A stretch of 64,000 nt of DNA from Sporocytophaga sp. (GCF_017745095.1 NZ_JAGHZZ010000018.1:1-64000), one strand, 5' to 3'; numbered from the stretch's first letter, positions 50,087 to 59,363 are shown. Notes: generated by a model not told the origin, from the sequence alone. Translations and numbers: made by a program.

Positions 50087-52570
50087 TTATTTCTTTTCTA
50101 AAAGCGCATCTGCTGCCAATATCAGAAACAGATAATCTGTAGTTCCGCCACCTAAAACATATTCTGTTTGCTGCCAAAGGTAAGGCCATTCAAGAAGCTC
50201 AGGATAATCCGGTCTGATCAATGCAGTTCCTGAAGCAATTCCTCCGGGAATGTATGACCAATCATCTCTGTTGAATCCGTATGCTACAGTCAATGATTTT
50301 GAACCGATACCAGAAGCAAAGGAAGAAGTGTTAGATCCCGGATGACATCCAAGAATAAAGTTCATAGCATGGAGCATATAAGTGTCAGGAAAGATCTCAG
50401 GAAATGAAGTGTGCAGAAAATACTGCTGAACACCAAAATTCTGTATGCCCCAACCTGCCCCCCAGATATATGGTTCATAAGGTATACCATACGGATTTCT
50501 TTTTTCCTGCTCGTCTACCTTAGCACGGAATGCTTTCACTGCTTTGAGTATAGCGTCTTTATATTTTTTATTATTTATAAGAGAAAAACTTCTTCCAACT
50601 ACATGACCCGTCTGCTCAATGCTCTTACTGATAAGATCTGTATGAGCAACGAGAAAGTCTGCATACTTTTTATCTTTGGTTGTGATCAATAACTCATTTG
50701 CAAGTTTAACTCTTTGTAACGGATCACTTTCTTTAGTCCTATTCCAAAGTTCCTCAGCTATGAAAAGGCTTTTACTAGCAAGAGTATCATTGAATCCCTT
50801 CATCACTCTCGAAGAGGAAGCCAAAGCTGCAGCTACAAATAGTTCTCGTTCAGGATTGTTTTCTGTAAAGACCCATCTGTCATCTGCAGAGCCAGGATAG
50901 CCTACTTTAGGAGTAGTTGAAGAAGCTTTCATGACATAATTTTTATTATCTGTCATGTTTGCAGGGTCACCGAGTAATACATACTGTCTTAGTGTTGGGC
51001 ATATAATACCCCTGTATAATCGTCCTAATGATTCATAACCACCTACGATCGATAAGAGCCCATGCTCAATCTGCTGAAGCATATCCGGTTTCCCATCTGG
51101 CTGATGTATTTCAACTATTTTATTTACCTGATCTATGCTTGTATTATCATAGTTGGTTTTGAATAGTTCATAAGCAAGAGCAAGTCCGTGAACTGTCTCT
51201 GCCTGAGATTCTACCCTTAGATCAAAGTCTCCGGCATCGTGCCAGCCACCTCTGTTAAGTCCGCTAGCTCTGTCTCCTGAAGCATGCTTGCATAAGGTAG
51301 AGCTTCCCTGTAAATAGCCATCAAAATGATTGGTATCTGTCGACGCCATTCGTGCATCATCAAGGTGACAGAAGCCGTGCCATACTTTGTATCTGTCGTT
51401 TACCTTCATATGACACATTTGTGCAGGAAGAAAAGTTTCCAGGGTAGGTTGCCAAACATTTCTCTTAAATACATCCTTGCTAATCTGAAATGGTTCAGTC
51501 GTGTAGGTATTGTATTTTACAACGTACATGCCAGGCTGTTTTATTGAGGAGAAATCAAACTTCAGGTACTTGTAACGGATAAATTTACCCCAGTCATTAG
51601 ATGTGGTTTCCAGAGTTTTTTCCATGACTCCGTTTTCGCCAATTCTATAAAGTGTAACAGGATACCTTTGAGTTTCTGAAGCATCAAGTTCTACTATAGC
51701 TACTTTTTGTTGAAAAGGATGGTAACCCACTTGTGAAAGCTGTACAACAGGTTCATATTTCCATCCTGCTATTGCATGTGGGGTGATGAGCCATTCGATA
51801 GCATTGTTTGCAGCTCCTTCCGGAACAAGTGATCTTACTACAAACCAGCCATTGTTGTGCTGTGATCTTCCATCAATAAGCTGTAGTTTATTCCCTTTAA
51901 GATTTTCAATAACTAATCTTTGGCGATCAGATTCCGGAGCAACCACTAGTTTGTTACCTTCAGCCATAGGAGTGGTCTGGTATTGCTTATCCTGATCTAT
52001 AAAGCCGGGTCCATTGAGTTGTCTGGGGAATATACCAAAGCTTTGATCCATATAATATGATTTGCCAAAGAGTATTCCGGGAAACAATTCAAAGTTGAAG
52101 CCTACTTTACCGATCCATTCTTTTGGTAATGGCTTGTCCAGGTCAACAATAACTCGTACAGCTTTCCCTTCGGGCTTGATTTTTAAAGTATATGAAAAGT
52201 TAAGATCAGGATAGATAATTGGATTAAACCCTTTTCTGTTTTTCTCCTGATCAGGATATTCCATGCGTACACTGATCTCGTTTTTATTTCTGTCGACCAT
52301 GCGCTTACCAACTTTTGGTACTGGCTGCCATTGGCCTGGAGTAGGCTCAAGCCTTAAATCTCCATTAGTTCCTATTCTTAGACCATTTTGAATAATGCCT
52401 ACTCCTCCCTGATGACTTTCCGGATAGAAGTCATGAGCAAGCATTACATTAAGGCCAGTCATTTCAAGGTATTCAAGATCATTTATTTTTAAGGACTCTT
52501 GTTGGGCTTTGGAAGACGTGTAAATAAGTATAAATGAAAAAAGAAATAGACGGTAAAATAATTTATTCAT
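50087..52570 (-). CDS. GH9-family glycoside hydrolase with an extra N-terminal domain
   Basis: An 827-residue exported protein. A signal peptide (1-22, ending SKAQ) is followed by a beta-rich domain of about 250 residues without a recognised family. A CelD_N Ig-like domain (about 272-365, LSQVGYHPFQQKVAIVELD) and a GH9 catalytic domain (about 370-827) follow. GGWHDAGDFDLR (about 440-451) holds the two Asp of the GH9 base site. The C-terminal block with the usual NE..INWNA acid region is replaced by WQQTEYVLGGGTTDYL, where the Glu is the probable acid. This points to a GH9 subgroup other than classical endoglucanase, for example an exo-acting glucosidase or a different glucan. No type IX sorting domain is present, so it is likely periplasmic. 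Confidence 0.8.
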   Translation of the reverse strand: MNKLFYRLFLFSFILIYTSSKAQQESLKINDLEYLEMTGLNVMLAHDFYPESHQGGVGIIQNGLRIGTNGDLRLEPTPGQWQPVPKVGKRMVDRNKNEISVRMEYPDQEKNRKGFNPIIYPDLNFSYTLKIKPEGKAVRVIVDLDKPLPKEWIGKVGFNFELFPGILFGKSYYMDQSFGIFPRQLNGPGFIDQDKQYQTTPMAEGNKLVVAPESDRQRLVIENLKGNKLQLIDGRSQHNNGWFVVRSLVPEGAANNAIEWLITPHAIAGWKYEPVVQLSQVGYHPFQQKVAIVELDASETQRYPVTLYRIGENGVMEKTLETTSNDWGKFIRYKYLKFDFSSIKQPGMYVVKYNTYTTEPFQISKDVFKRNVWQPTLETFLPAQMCHMKVNDRYKVWHGFCHLDDARMASTDTNHFDGYLQGSSTLCKHASGDRASGLNRGGWHDAGDFDLRVESQAETVHGLALAYELFKTNYDNTSIDQVNKIVEIHQPDGKPDMLQQIEHGLLSIVGGYESLGRLYRGIICPTLRQYVLLGDPANMTDNKNYVMKASSTTPKVGYPGSADDRWVFTENNPERELFVAAALASSSRVMKGFNDTLASKSLFIAEELWNRTKESDPLQRVKLANELLITTKDKKYADFLVAHTDLISKSIEQTGHVVGRSFSLINNKKYKDAILKAVKAFRAKVDEQEKRNPYGIPYEPYIWGAGWGIQNFGVQQYFLHTSFPEIFPDTYMLHAMNFILGCHPGSNTSSFASGIGSKSLTVAYGFNRDDWSYIPGGIASGTALIRPDYPELLEWPYLWQQTEYVLGGGTTDYLFLILAADALLEKK

Positions 52571-52596
52571 TCGTATTTTATTATAGTTATTATTAT

Positions 52597-52631
52597 AAAA
52601 AGACCTATAAGGCTTATCCCTTATAGGTCTT
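52597..52631 (-). terminator. Terminator of the downstream end of the second GH9 gene
   Basis: A perfect 13-bp stem AAGACCTATAAGG / CCTTATAGGTCTT with a 6-nt loop. On the minus strand a T-run follows, so it ends the transcript from the GH9 gene at 52689-54482 and separates it from the other GH9 gene. Confidence 0.85.
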
Positions 52632-52688
52632 AAAGAACTTACATTATTGGTTTTGAGCGAAAGAAGTTTTTCTGTTTAAGAACAAATG

Positions 52689-54482
52689 TTATTCAGCATT
52701 AAGTATAATGCTATTTTTCTCATTCATAAACGCTTCAATAGAAAGCGTCAGATAAGCAAGAGGTGCATTCCAGTTAATAGCTATTTCATTAGATGCATAA
52801 CTGCAAACATTATCCATATATGCTTTTGCAGGAAGAGAAGAAGAGTATTCAGCTCCAGGACAATCACCTTTGTCCTGCATCTGAGGATTTGGACCTCCAG
52901 CAAGCCATCCTGGAATTGGTTCTACAACACCGTCAGCTTCTGATGGACGATGGTGAGGATGCATGGTAGATTTCTTTCCGAATCCGGTTACATAAGAATA
53001 ACCAGTACCATTTCTTCCAAGCAGATAATCAAGAGAAGAAATAGCAGCATTTAAGTATGCCTGATTTTTAGTAAGGCTATATGCTTGCAATAATATTACT
53101 CCTTGGTTGGCTGCAAATGAATTACTACCCCAAGTAAAGTGGCCTTTGTTTTGTCCCATTGGAACTCCAAATGCAGATTCATTCATTGCATGATTTTTAA
53201 AATTGTCAGCAAGTTTCAGAAGCGCATTTTTTACAGCTTCATGGTCAGGGGTTTTTGAGAAACGGCTAAGAGAGATAAGTCCAAGAGTATTAACAGTCTG
53301 CCAGTCAGGAAGGTTAAATGAAGCTAAGTTCTCAGTTACTTTAGCATTTTGATAATAAACAGGATCACCAGTAGAAACGAACAGTTCTATATTCGCCCAT
53401 TGAAATTCATCAGCAACATTTTTGTCGTCATAAGCACCGGTAACAACTGCGGGATCAGTGATTTTAGCCTGGTCATATAATACAGAAGGGTTTTTAGTTG
53501 CCCATTCCATCGCCTTTTTACTTGCATACAGACATTTCTCAGAGAATTTAGGAAGCTCTTTTTTATACTTGTTGAAAACCCTGGCGGATTGAGCCATCAC
53601 AGCAGCAAAGTCAAGAGTAGCAGCAGTTGTTTTTTCTACTACATATCTTTTTTGCTCTGCATCACTTGGCATCACAAACCCATCGAAGTTTGGATTAGTC
53701 AGTTTATGATAAACACCTCCGTCTGCATCTTGCATGGTAAGCATCCATTTGATGTTATAAAGAGCTTCATCAAGAATATCCGGAAGTTTGTTGCTACTCT
53801 CTGGGATGTTAAGCTTTAATGTATCGAAATATTCAGGATTGTGTTCGTAGGCAGCTAATAAAGTGTAAGTTGATATTCCTGAATTGACAATATATTTATT
53901 ATAATCGCCTGCATCATACCATCCTCCTGGAGAGGATATTACAGTTCCTGTAGGTCTTTTGTCAGTTTTTGCAGATGGGTGGATGTATACCACTGTATCA
54001 GGATGCCCTTCTTTTCTGGCAAATTTACCAGCATATTTTTTTTGAATAGGAGTGGATGCTCTTTGAAAGTAAAATGCTTTTACAGAAGCTTTACCAAGAT
54101 CCTGATGTACTTTTTTATTTACTTCAAATGAATGGGAGTTTCCAATTCCAGGGATGTATAAGTGATATTTTCCCTCTTTTTTCAATCCTGAAAAATCTGC
54201 TTTGCTGGCAGTTTCATCAGAAAATTCCCATTTGCCTCCTTTTTTTAGGCTACCCTGAAATGCAGTATCTTTTTTCGTTTCATCTATGACGAAAAATTTT
54301 GATGCTTCAGAATTGACAACAATTGCAACTTTGGATGCTCCGGGATAAAATCCAACCTGATTTAAACGGATATCATCAGTACTTTTCTGGGAAAAAGCAG
54401 TTGTGTTTCCTAGAGACAGGAATGTGAGTAAACCAACTGCAGCGGTTGAAAATTGCTTTCCTCTTAACGTTTTTCTATTCAT
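52689..54482 (-). CDS. GH9 endoglucanase-type cellulase
   Basis: A 597-residue exported enzyme. It has a signal peptide (about 1-32), a CelD_N Ig-like domain (about 36-122, IRLNQVGFYPGASKVAIVV) and a GH9 (alpha/alpha)6 catalytic domain (about 130-590). All catalytic blocks are present: GGWYDAGDYNKY (about 180-192, two Asp), HPHHRPSEADG (about 506-516) and NEIAINWNAPL (about 563-573) with the catalytic Glu. This is the classical endoglucanase architecture acting on beta-1,4-glucan. Neither a carbohydrate-binding module nor a type IX sorting domain is present, so it probably acts on short oligomers in the periplasm or is exported another way. A terminator follows. Confidence 0.9.
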   Translation of the reverse strand: MNRKTLRGKQFSTAAVGLLTFLSLGNTTAFSQKSTDDIRLNQVGFYPGASKVAIVVNSEASKFFVIDETKKDTAFQGSLKKGGKWEFSDETASKADFSGLKKEGKYHLYIPGIGNSHSFEVNKKVHQDLGKASVKAFYFQRASTPIQKKYAGKFARKEGHPDTVVYIHPSAKTDKRPTGTVISSPGGWYDAGDYNKYIVNSGISTYTLLAAYEHNPEYFDTLKLNIPESSNKLPDILDEALYNIKWMLTMQDADGGVYHKLTNPNFDGFVMPSDAEQKRYVVEKTTAATLDFAAVMAQSARVFNKYKKELPKFSEKCLYASKKAMEWATKNPSVLYDQAKITDPAVVTGAYDDKNVADEFQWANIELFVSTGDPVYYQNAKVTENLASFNLPDWQTVNTLGLISLSRFSKTPDHEAVKNALLKLADNFKNHAMNESAFGVPMGQNKGHFTWGSNSFAANQGVILLQAYSLTKNQAYLNAAISSLDYLLGRNGTGYSYVTGFGKKSTMHPHHRPSEADGVVEPIPGWLAGGPNPQMQDKGDCPGAEYSSSLPAKAYMDNVCSYASNEIAINWNAPLAYLTLSIEAFMNEKNSIILNAE

Positions 54483-54792
54483 TTGAGTGGTTTTATGTGA
54501 TCAATTGAGATTATTATTGCTCTATATTTATTCAAATTACCTAATATTATAGTGCCTTGTCAAGCACTAAAGATACTTAAGGTGTTGGTATACAAGAATT
54601 ATTCGTAAATGATTGGGCACATAGTAACCAAAAGGATGAATCTATGTTTGTAAAAAGATGATATTTATGTGACTTTATTGAATTCATTGAGGCGGTTATA
54701 TCACCTTTAAAAAACTTTGGTTTTTTATATTAAAGTTTTCAACAAATAGAATTGAATCTAAAATTTTAAAGAATTAATAAGTTTATTGTAAA
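54483..54792. other. 310-bp divergent promoter region
   Basis: AT-rich, between the GH9 gene (minus) and the flavoprotein gene (plus). AGTG-C-CTTGTCAAG-CACT (54551-54568) is a near-palindrome that could serve as an operator. No promoter box could be fixed on either strand and no small gene was seen. Confidence 0.35.
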
Positions 54793-56082
54793 ATGGCGAT
54801 AGGCAAAATAAGGGTAATTGTCATTGGAGCAGGAGCTGCTGGAATCCTTTGTGCTAAAGAGTTATCTGAAAAGGGATTTTCAGTAACAGTTCTGGAAGCA
54901 AAAGACTCACTAGGAGGACGTACCCATACTATTCAACCCGAAGGTTTTTCATATCCGATTGAAACAGGGGCGGAATTTATCCACGGAGACCTTCCCATTA
55001 CCAAAGGCCTTGTCGAAGAAGCTGGACTTTCTTTAATAAAAGTAGAAGGTCAATCCTGGCACAGACATAACGGTCAATTATCGACATCCCAATACTTTAT
55101 AGAAGAGTGGGATCTGCTTATGGAAAAGTTGCAGGCGCTTGACCACGACATTTCCATTGGTGAATTTCTGGAAAAGGAATTTTCGGATTCTCGATTTAAC
55201 GCGCTTCGAAGATCGGTAATTGCATTTGTGGAAGGGTATGACGCCGCTTCAGTTTCAAGGGCTAGCACTTTTGCCCTCAGAGAAGAGTGGTTGAACGAAG
55301 ATTTTGATGCACAATACAGAATAAAAGGAGGGTATTCAAAATTAATGAATTACCTGAAAATGGAATGTGATAAGAATGGTGTCAGATTTTCTTTTTCTGA
55401 GGAAGTAAAAGAAATACAATGGGATGTCAATCAAGTTCTGGTTAAAACAAACTCTGGTAAAGTCTACGAATCAGAAAAGGTAATCATTACCATTCCGATA
55501 GGAGTACTGCAAGCGGAAGATACAATTGTTTTTAAGCCTGAAATAAAAGACAGATTTGATGCAATCCAGAAGTTAGGATATGGATCTGTTGTAAAGTTTT
55601 TAATAGAATTCAAAGATAAGTTTTGGGAAACTATAGATCCTTTTAATGATGGTGTTGGCTTGAAAAAACTGGGATTTTTTTTCTCTGATGCATCAATTCC
55701 CACCTGGTGGACTCAACACCCTATGGATAGCGCCCTTTTCACAGGATGGCTTGCAGGCCCGAGAGCAGAAGAATATAAATTTAAAAGTCAGGAAGAAGGA
55801 TTGGCAGAAGCTGTGAAAGCTTTAGCTTATATTTTCGGATATACTGAAGATGAGATACGAAATAAAATAAAAGCCTGGAGAATAATCAACTGGACAGAAG
55901 ATGCTTACTCAAAAGGTGCCTACACTTATGCTACTGTTGAGGCTCCGCAAGCACGTAAGCAACTGATTAACCCTATAGAAAATATCATCTATTTTGCAGG
56001 AGAAGGTTTATATGAAGGGCCTGAAGCAGGCACGGTCGAAGCGGCGTTTGCTAGTGGTTTGAAGGTAGCAAATGAGTTTTAA
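54793..56082 (+). CDS. FAD-dependent amine oxidase-like protein
   Basis: A 429-residue flavoprotein. VIGAGAAGILCAKELSEKGF (about 10-29) is the Rossmann dinucleotide-binding motif, followed by LEAKDSLGGRTHT, and a C-terminal YFAGEGLYEGPEAGTVEAAF block that closes the FAD site. The middle carries the substrate domain with the family's PIGVLQAED strand. The arrangement matches the flavin-containing amine oxidase superfamily (monoamine/polyamine oxidases, phytoene desaturase-like). The substrate, perhaps a polyamine or aromatic amine, is not known. No signal peptide is present, so the protein is cytoplasmic. The convergent CYTH gene ends 35 bp downstream. Confidence 0.85.
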   Translation: MAIGKIRVIVIGAGAAGILCAKELSEKGFSVTVLEAKDSLGGRTHTIQPEGFSYPIETGAEFIHGDLPITKGLVEEAGLSLIKVEGQSWHRHNGQLSTSQYFIEEWDLLMEKLQALDHDISIGEFLEKEFSDSRFNALRRSVIAFVEGYDAASVSRASTFALREEWLNEDFDAQYRIKGGYSKLMNYLKMECDKNGVRFSFSEEVKEIQWDVNQVLVKTNSGKVYESEKVIITIPIGVLQAEDTIVFKPEIKDRFDAIQKLGYGSVVKFLIEFKDKFWETIDPFNDGVGLKKLGFFFSDASIPTWWTQHPMDSALFTGWLAGPRAEEYKFKSQEEGLAEAVKALAYIFGYTEDEIRNKIKAWRIINWTEDAYSKGAYTYATVEAPQARKQLINPIENIIYFAGEGLYEGPEAGTVEAAFASGLKVANEF

Positions 56083-56140
56083 GTTATAAGTATTAAATTC
56101 TAAGTTAACTTATTCTCTTATAACTTATAACTTTCTGCTT
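56081..56140. repeat. Two convergent 7-bp tandem arrays between convergent genes
   Basis: On the plus strand AAGTTAT, AAGTATT, AAATTCT, AAGTTAA (56081-56108) starts inside the flavoprotein stop codon. On the minus strand AAGCAGA, AAGTTAT, AAGTTAT, AAGAGAA (56113-56140) ends within the CYTH gene, encoding its last residues. The two arrays face each other between the two gene ends. Confidence 0.6.
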
Positions 56141-56606
56141 TCCAGTTTTTAAAAGGATTCTTAGAAAGATTGGAATTAAAATATCTTTCATCGCCACTTA
56201 CTTCTTTATCAATCCATGCGGGAAGTGTGAATTTTTCGTCAGCAGCATCCAGTTCTATTTCAGCAATTATAAGTCCTTCGTTTTCTCCGTTGAAAACATC
56301 CACTTCCCAAAGCTTTCCGTCATGAAGAATCTCATGTCTTACCTTTTCAATGCAATTGGATGCGAACAAGTTTAAGAGTTCATTTGCATCTTCGGATGGT
56401 ATTTCATATTCGAATTCAGCTCTGGAAATTCCTTCTGTTTTTCCTTTTATAGTTAAATAGCTTTTCGCTTCTGTGATCCTTACTCTAATGGTCTTTCCAG
56501 GTTCAGTAGATATGTATCCTTGTTTAAGATAAGATGCTTTACCTTTCGTTGCGCTTTCCCAAATGTCTTTCTTTATTAAAAACTTCCTTTCTATTTCTTG
56601 TCCCAT
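56118..56606 (-). CDS. CYTH-domain triphosphate tunnel protein
   Basis: A 162-residue protein with the N-terminal ExExK motif in GQEIERKFL (Glu4, Glu6, Lys8). Charged strands that line the tunnel follow (YISTEPGKTIRVRITEAKSY, LTIKGKTEGISRAEFEYEI, VDVFNGENEGLIIAEIEL). CYTH proteins hydrolyse inorganic triphosphate or nucleoside triphosphates, or make cAMP in a subset; in Bacteroidota most are inorganic triphosphatases. It is on the minus strand with the GNAT gene 6 bp upstream, so the two are co-transcribed. Confidence 0.9.
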   Translation of the reverse strand: MGQEIERKFLIKKDIWESATKGKASYLKQGYISTEPGKTIRVRITEAKSYLTIKGKTEGISRAEFEYEIPSEDANELLNLFASNCIEKVRHEILHDGKLWEVDVFNGENEGLIIAEIELDAADEKFTLPAWIDKEVSGDERYFNSNLSKNPFKNWKAESYKL

Positions 56607-56612
56607 TTTATT

Positions 56613-57131
56613 CTAAAGATTAGGATTAATTGAGCAATAAAGATAAGTTAAAATAGATCGGTTTTTACTATTGTTGAATTCTTTGATTCTTTTCATCCCT
56701 AATTTTTCTGCGACCTTTATAGACGCTGCATGATTATAAGGCATGTTTGCATAAAGTCTTTCTATGTTTAGTTCATTAAAGCCATATTCCATAATAGCTT
56801 TCGCTGCTTCAAAGCCAAAGCCTGAATTCCAGTAAGGTGTATGAATAATGTATCCCAGATCATGAATTAAAGTATTGTCTGTCTCAAGTTTTAAAATACC
56901 GCAATCTCCAATGAGCTCATTAGTCTTTTTTAAAAATATTGCATAGCGACCAAATCCATTTTCCTTATAGGATTGAATACTTCTATCAATCCATTTTTTA
57001 GTTTCTTTTAATATAAAAGGAGCAGGCCAGAATGCCATTGTTTGCGGATCAGAAAATACTTTTTGCGCAAAATTTAAATATTCAGTTTGGTATTCCTTGA
57101 TTATCAATCTGTCTGTTTGTAGATCTTTCAT
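56613..57131 (-). CDS. GNAT-family N-acetyltransferase (RimJ-like)
   Basis: A 172-residue acetyltransferase starting MKDLQTDRLIIKEY; a TTG five codons upstream is less likely. TDRLIIKEY, GDCGILKLE, LGYIIHTPYWNSGFGFEAAK (the acetyl-CoA pyrophosphate-binding region) and NHAASIKVAEKLGMKRI form the RimJ/RimL-type order. The target, an N-terminus, antibiotic or metabolite, is unknown. It precedes the CYTH gene by 6 bp, on the same transcript. Confidence 0.85.
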   Translation of the reverse strand: MKDLQTDRLIIKEYQTEYLNFAQKVFSDPQTMAFWPAPFILKETKKWIDRSIQSYKENGFGRYAIFLKKTNELIGDCGILKLETDNTLIHDLGYIIHTPYWNSGFGFEAAKAIMEYGFNELNIERLYANMPYNHAASIKVAEKLGMKRIKEFNNSKNRSILTYLYCSINPNL

Positions 57132-57281
57132 TTTTGAAATATACAAAGAAAGTAAGGGTAAAGGATATAACTTAATTTTTCATTTAATCCCAGTGTCAAT
57201 GCTGCTCATACTAAGTAATAGTTTGATTTTTAAAGGGTTTTAGAATGGACTTTTCTTGTGAAAATAAAATTCTGAAGAAAG

Positions 57282-57313
57282 TTTGTTCCGATAAATCTTT
57301 TGTTTTACTTTTG
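57282..57313 (+). promoter_or_regulatory. Bacteroidota-type promoter of the TetR-RND operon
   Basis: TTTG at 57282-57285, 20 nt, then TACTTTTG at 57306-57313, fitting the Bacteroidota -33 TTTG / -7 TAnnTTTG consensus. The start of transcription would be about 7-10 bp further on, inside the operator that follows. Confidence 0.75.
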
Positions 57314-57351
57314 GTTTAACCAAATGGTTAAATCTTTTAGTTAAACCAAAA
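57309..57351. promoter_or_regulatory. Nested palindromic operator of the TetR gene
   Basis: TTTTGGTTTAAC (57309-57320) and GTTAAACCAAAA (57340-57351) are perfect 12-bp inverted arms. Between and overlapping them is the 18-bp palindrome TTTAACCAAATGGTTAAA (57315-57332). The whole overlaps the -7 box on one side and the ATG of the TetR gene on the other. It is a strong candidate for an autorepression site. Confidence 0.75.
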
Positions 57352-57971
57352 TGTCAAATTCTAACGAGTCTAATACACAGGAAATTATAAAAAAGACAGC
57401 CCGCGAAGTCTTTTTTCAGAAAGGTCTTGATGGGGCCAGAATGCAGGACATAGCTGATAAGGCAGGAATAAATAAAGCATTGTTGCATTATTATTTCAGA
57501 TCCAAGGAAAAGCTTTTTGAAATCATTCTGGATGAAGAGAAACAAAACTTTATGCGTTACCTAGAAGATATTATTACTTCTCAGGATATTACCTTTTTTG
57601 AAAAAATTGAAAAAATTGTCGAAAAGCAAATTGACAATATGATCAATGCTCCTCACTTGCCACATTTTATAATGAACGAGATCATCAAAAGACCTGAGTT
57701 GCTAAATCAAGTAATTGGGAATAGCGGGTTTAAGAGAGTCTTTGAGGTCTTTGTGAAGCAAACAAGTGCAGAGGTGAAGAAAGGTACCATAAGGAATATT
57801 AAAGGTGAGCAGTTGATGATGAATATTATGTGTATGGACACCTATCCATTTATTGCTAAGCCTTATTTTATGAATCTTATGGGCATTGAGTCGGAAGCCG
57901 AATATATAAAGGTAATGCAGAAAAGAAAAAAAGAAGTAGTTGAATTCATTATCACTGCAATCAAGCTTTGA
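57351..57971 (+). CDS. TetR-family transcriptional repressor
   Basis: A 206-residue regulator. The N-terminal helix-turn-helix (about 8-57) reads [20 protein letters not shown], then [20 protein letters not shown] and [11 protein letters not shown], the TetR signature. The C-terminal ligand-binding domain (about 65-200) is variable, as usual. It is the first gene of an operon with an outer-membrane channel, a periplasmic adaptor and an RND pump, so its likely inducers are the pump's substrates. The ATG is fixed by the promoter; the operator covers its first base, so binding should block the start of transcription and possibly translation. Confidence 0.92.
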   Translation: MSNSNESNTQEIIKKTAREVFFQKGLDGARMQDIADKAGINKALLHYYFRSKEKLFEIILDEEKQNFMRYLEDIITSQDITFFEKIEKIVEKQIDNMINAPHLPHFIMNEIIKRPELLNQVIGNSGFKRVFEVFVKQTSAEVKKGTIRNIKGEQLMMNIMCMDTYPFIAKPYFMNLMGIESEAEYIKVMQKRKKEVVEFIITAIKL

Positions 57972-58031
57972 TTTTTATCTCCAACATTAAAATTAATTAA
58001 AGAATATCAATTGACTGAATTTATAATAGCT

Positions 58032-59363
58032 ATGAAAAAGAATAGATTTTTAATCGGATTCTTGCTCTTGATCACATCGGGGAGTTTCGCTCAGGAATCT
58101 TTTACCTTAAAAAGTGCCATTGAGTATGGGCTTCAGAATAATCTGAAAATGTCCAAGGCTTTTAATGAAAAGGATAGAGCAAGACAAATGGAAAAAGAGA
58201 AGTTTTCTACCTACTTGCCTCAGGTAAACGGAACAGTGACACTGGATGATAATCTAAAACGTCAGGCAATGGTGTTTCCTAAAATACCAGTTATTATGCC
58301 TGATGGTGCTGTAGTGAGAATGGGTACTCAATATAGTACTGGTGCAGTTGTACAACTAGATCAGACAATCTATGATCAGGCTGCGCTGTTGGGAATAAAA
58401 GCAGCCAGACCTAATAAAGCTATGGCAGATCTTAGATATCAACAGTCTGAAGAAGGTATTATTTATGATGTATCTTACAGTTATTATCAGGTGTTTGTTT
58501 TTAAGCAATATCTTAATCTTCAGCTTGAAAACAAAAAGAAACAAGAGCAGTTGCTAGCAATTGCAAAGCTTCAATTGGATAAGGGTGTCATTAAGAAAAA
58601 TGACTATAATAAAATACTAGTAACGCTGAACAATACTTTATCACAGCTAAGCTTGGCAGAACAAAATCTTGAACTTGCCAATAGTCGTCTTAAAAACGTG
58701 ATGGGATTGCCGCTCGATAAAGAAATTTTACTTGCAGATACAGCTATATTAAAATCGAATGTAAGACTTGCTCAAGAAAGCGAGTTTGATGTGCAAAACA
58801 GAACAGATTTTAAACTTCAGCAAACTCAAATCATCTTTCATGATATTGACTCAAGAAGAATAAGAGGAGGAGGGCTTCCGAAGCTTACTGCCTATGCACG
58901 CTATGGTGTTCAGGCTATGGGTAATGATTTCCAAGAGTCCTTTAACAGAAAGTTCGATTATTCTTCTATTGGTTTAAAATTAACTGTTCCTCTTTTTGAT
59001 GGACTAAAAAGAAATTCGCAATACAAGCAAGCCCGCATTGATATGAAAAATGCTCAGGCAGACCTCTTATTGAATGAAAGATCTTATCAGGTTGAATACT
59101 CCAACGCGAAGGTGCAGTTAAATAAGTCTGCAAGCAGCCTTGAAAATAATGAAAGTAATCTGAAGCTTGCAGAAGAAGTTTTTCAAACTACTACATTGGA
59201 ATATCAGAGAGGGGTGGCTGGATTATCGGACTTGCTTAATGCAGAGTACTCATATAAAGATGCTCAGGTCAATTATATAAATTCATTATTAAACTACTAT
59301 ACCGCTCAGTTAGACATTGAAAAGTCAAGCGGTAACCTTAAAAACTTTGCTTCAAAACTTTAG
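58032..59363 (+). CDS. TolC-family outer-membrane efflux channel
   Basis: A 443-residue protein starting MKKNRFLIGFLL; the TTG seven codons upstream is less likely. The signal peptide ends SFAQ. The mature part has two OEP repeats (about 20-210 and 220-440) with long helices, for example QQSEEGIIYDVSYSYYQVFV and GLSDLLNAEYSYKDAQVNY, and VPLFDGLKRNSQYKQARI, the diagnostic turn into the helix. It builds the outer-membrane exit of the tripartite pump encoded by the next two genes, which follow at 20-22 bp. Confidence 0.92.
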   Translation: MKKNRFLIGFLLLITSGSFAQESFTLKSAIEYGLQNNLKMSKAFNEKDRARQMEKEKFSTYLPQVNGTVTLDDNLKRQAMVFPKIPVIMPDGAVVRMGTQYSTGAVVQLDQTIYDQAALLGIKAARPNKAMADLRYQQSEEGIIYDVSYSYYQVFVFKQYLNLQLENKKKQEQLLAIAKLQLDKGVIKKNDYNKILVTLNNTLSQLSLAEQNLELANSRLKNVMGLPLDKEILLADTAILKSNVRLAQESEFDVQNRTDFKLQQTQIIFHDIDSRRIRGGGLPKLTAYARYGVQAMGNDFQESFNRKFDYSSIGLKLTVPLFDGLKRNSQYKQARIDMKNAQADLLLNERSYQVEYSNAKVQLNKSASSLENNESNLKLAEEVFQTTTLEYQRGVAGLSDLLNAEYSYKDAQVNYINSLLNYYTAQLDIEKSSGNLKNFASKL

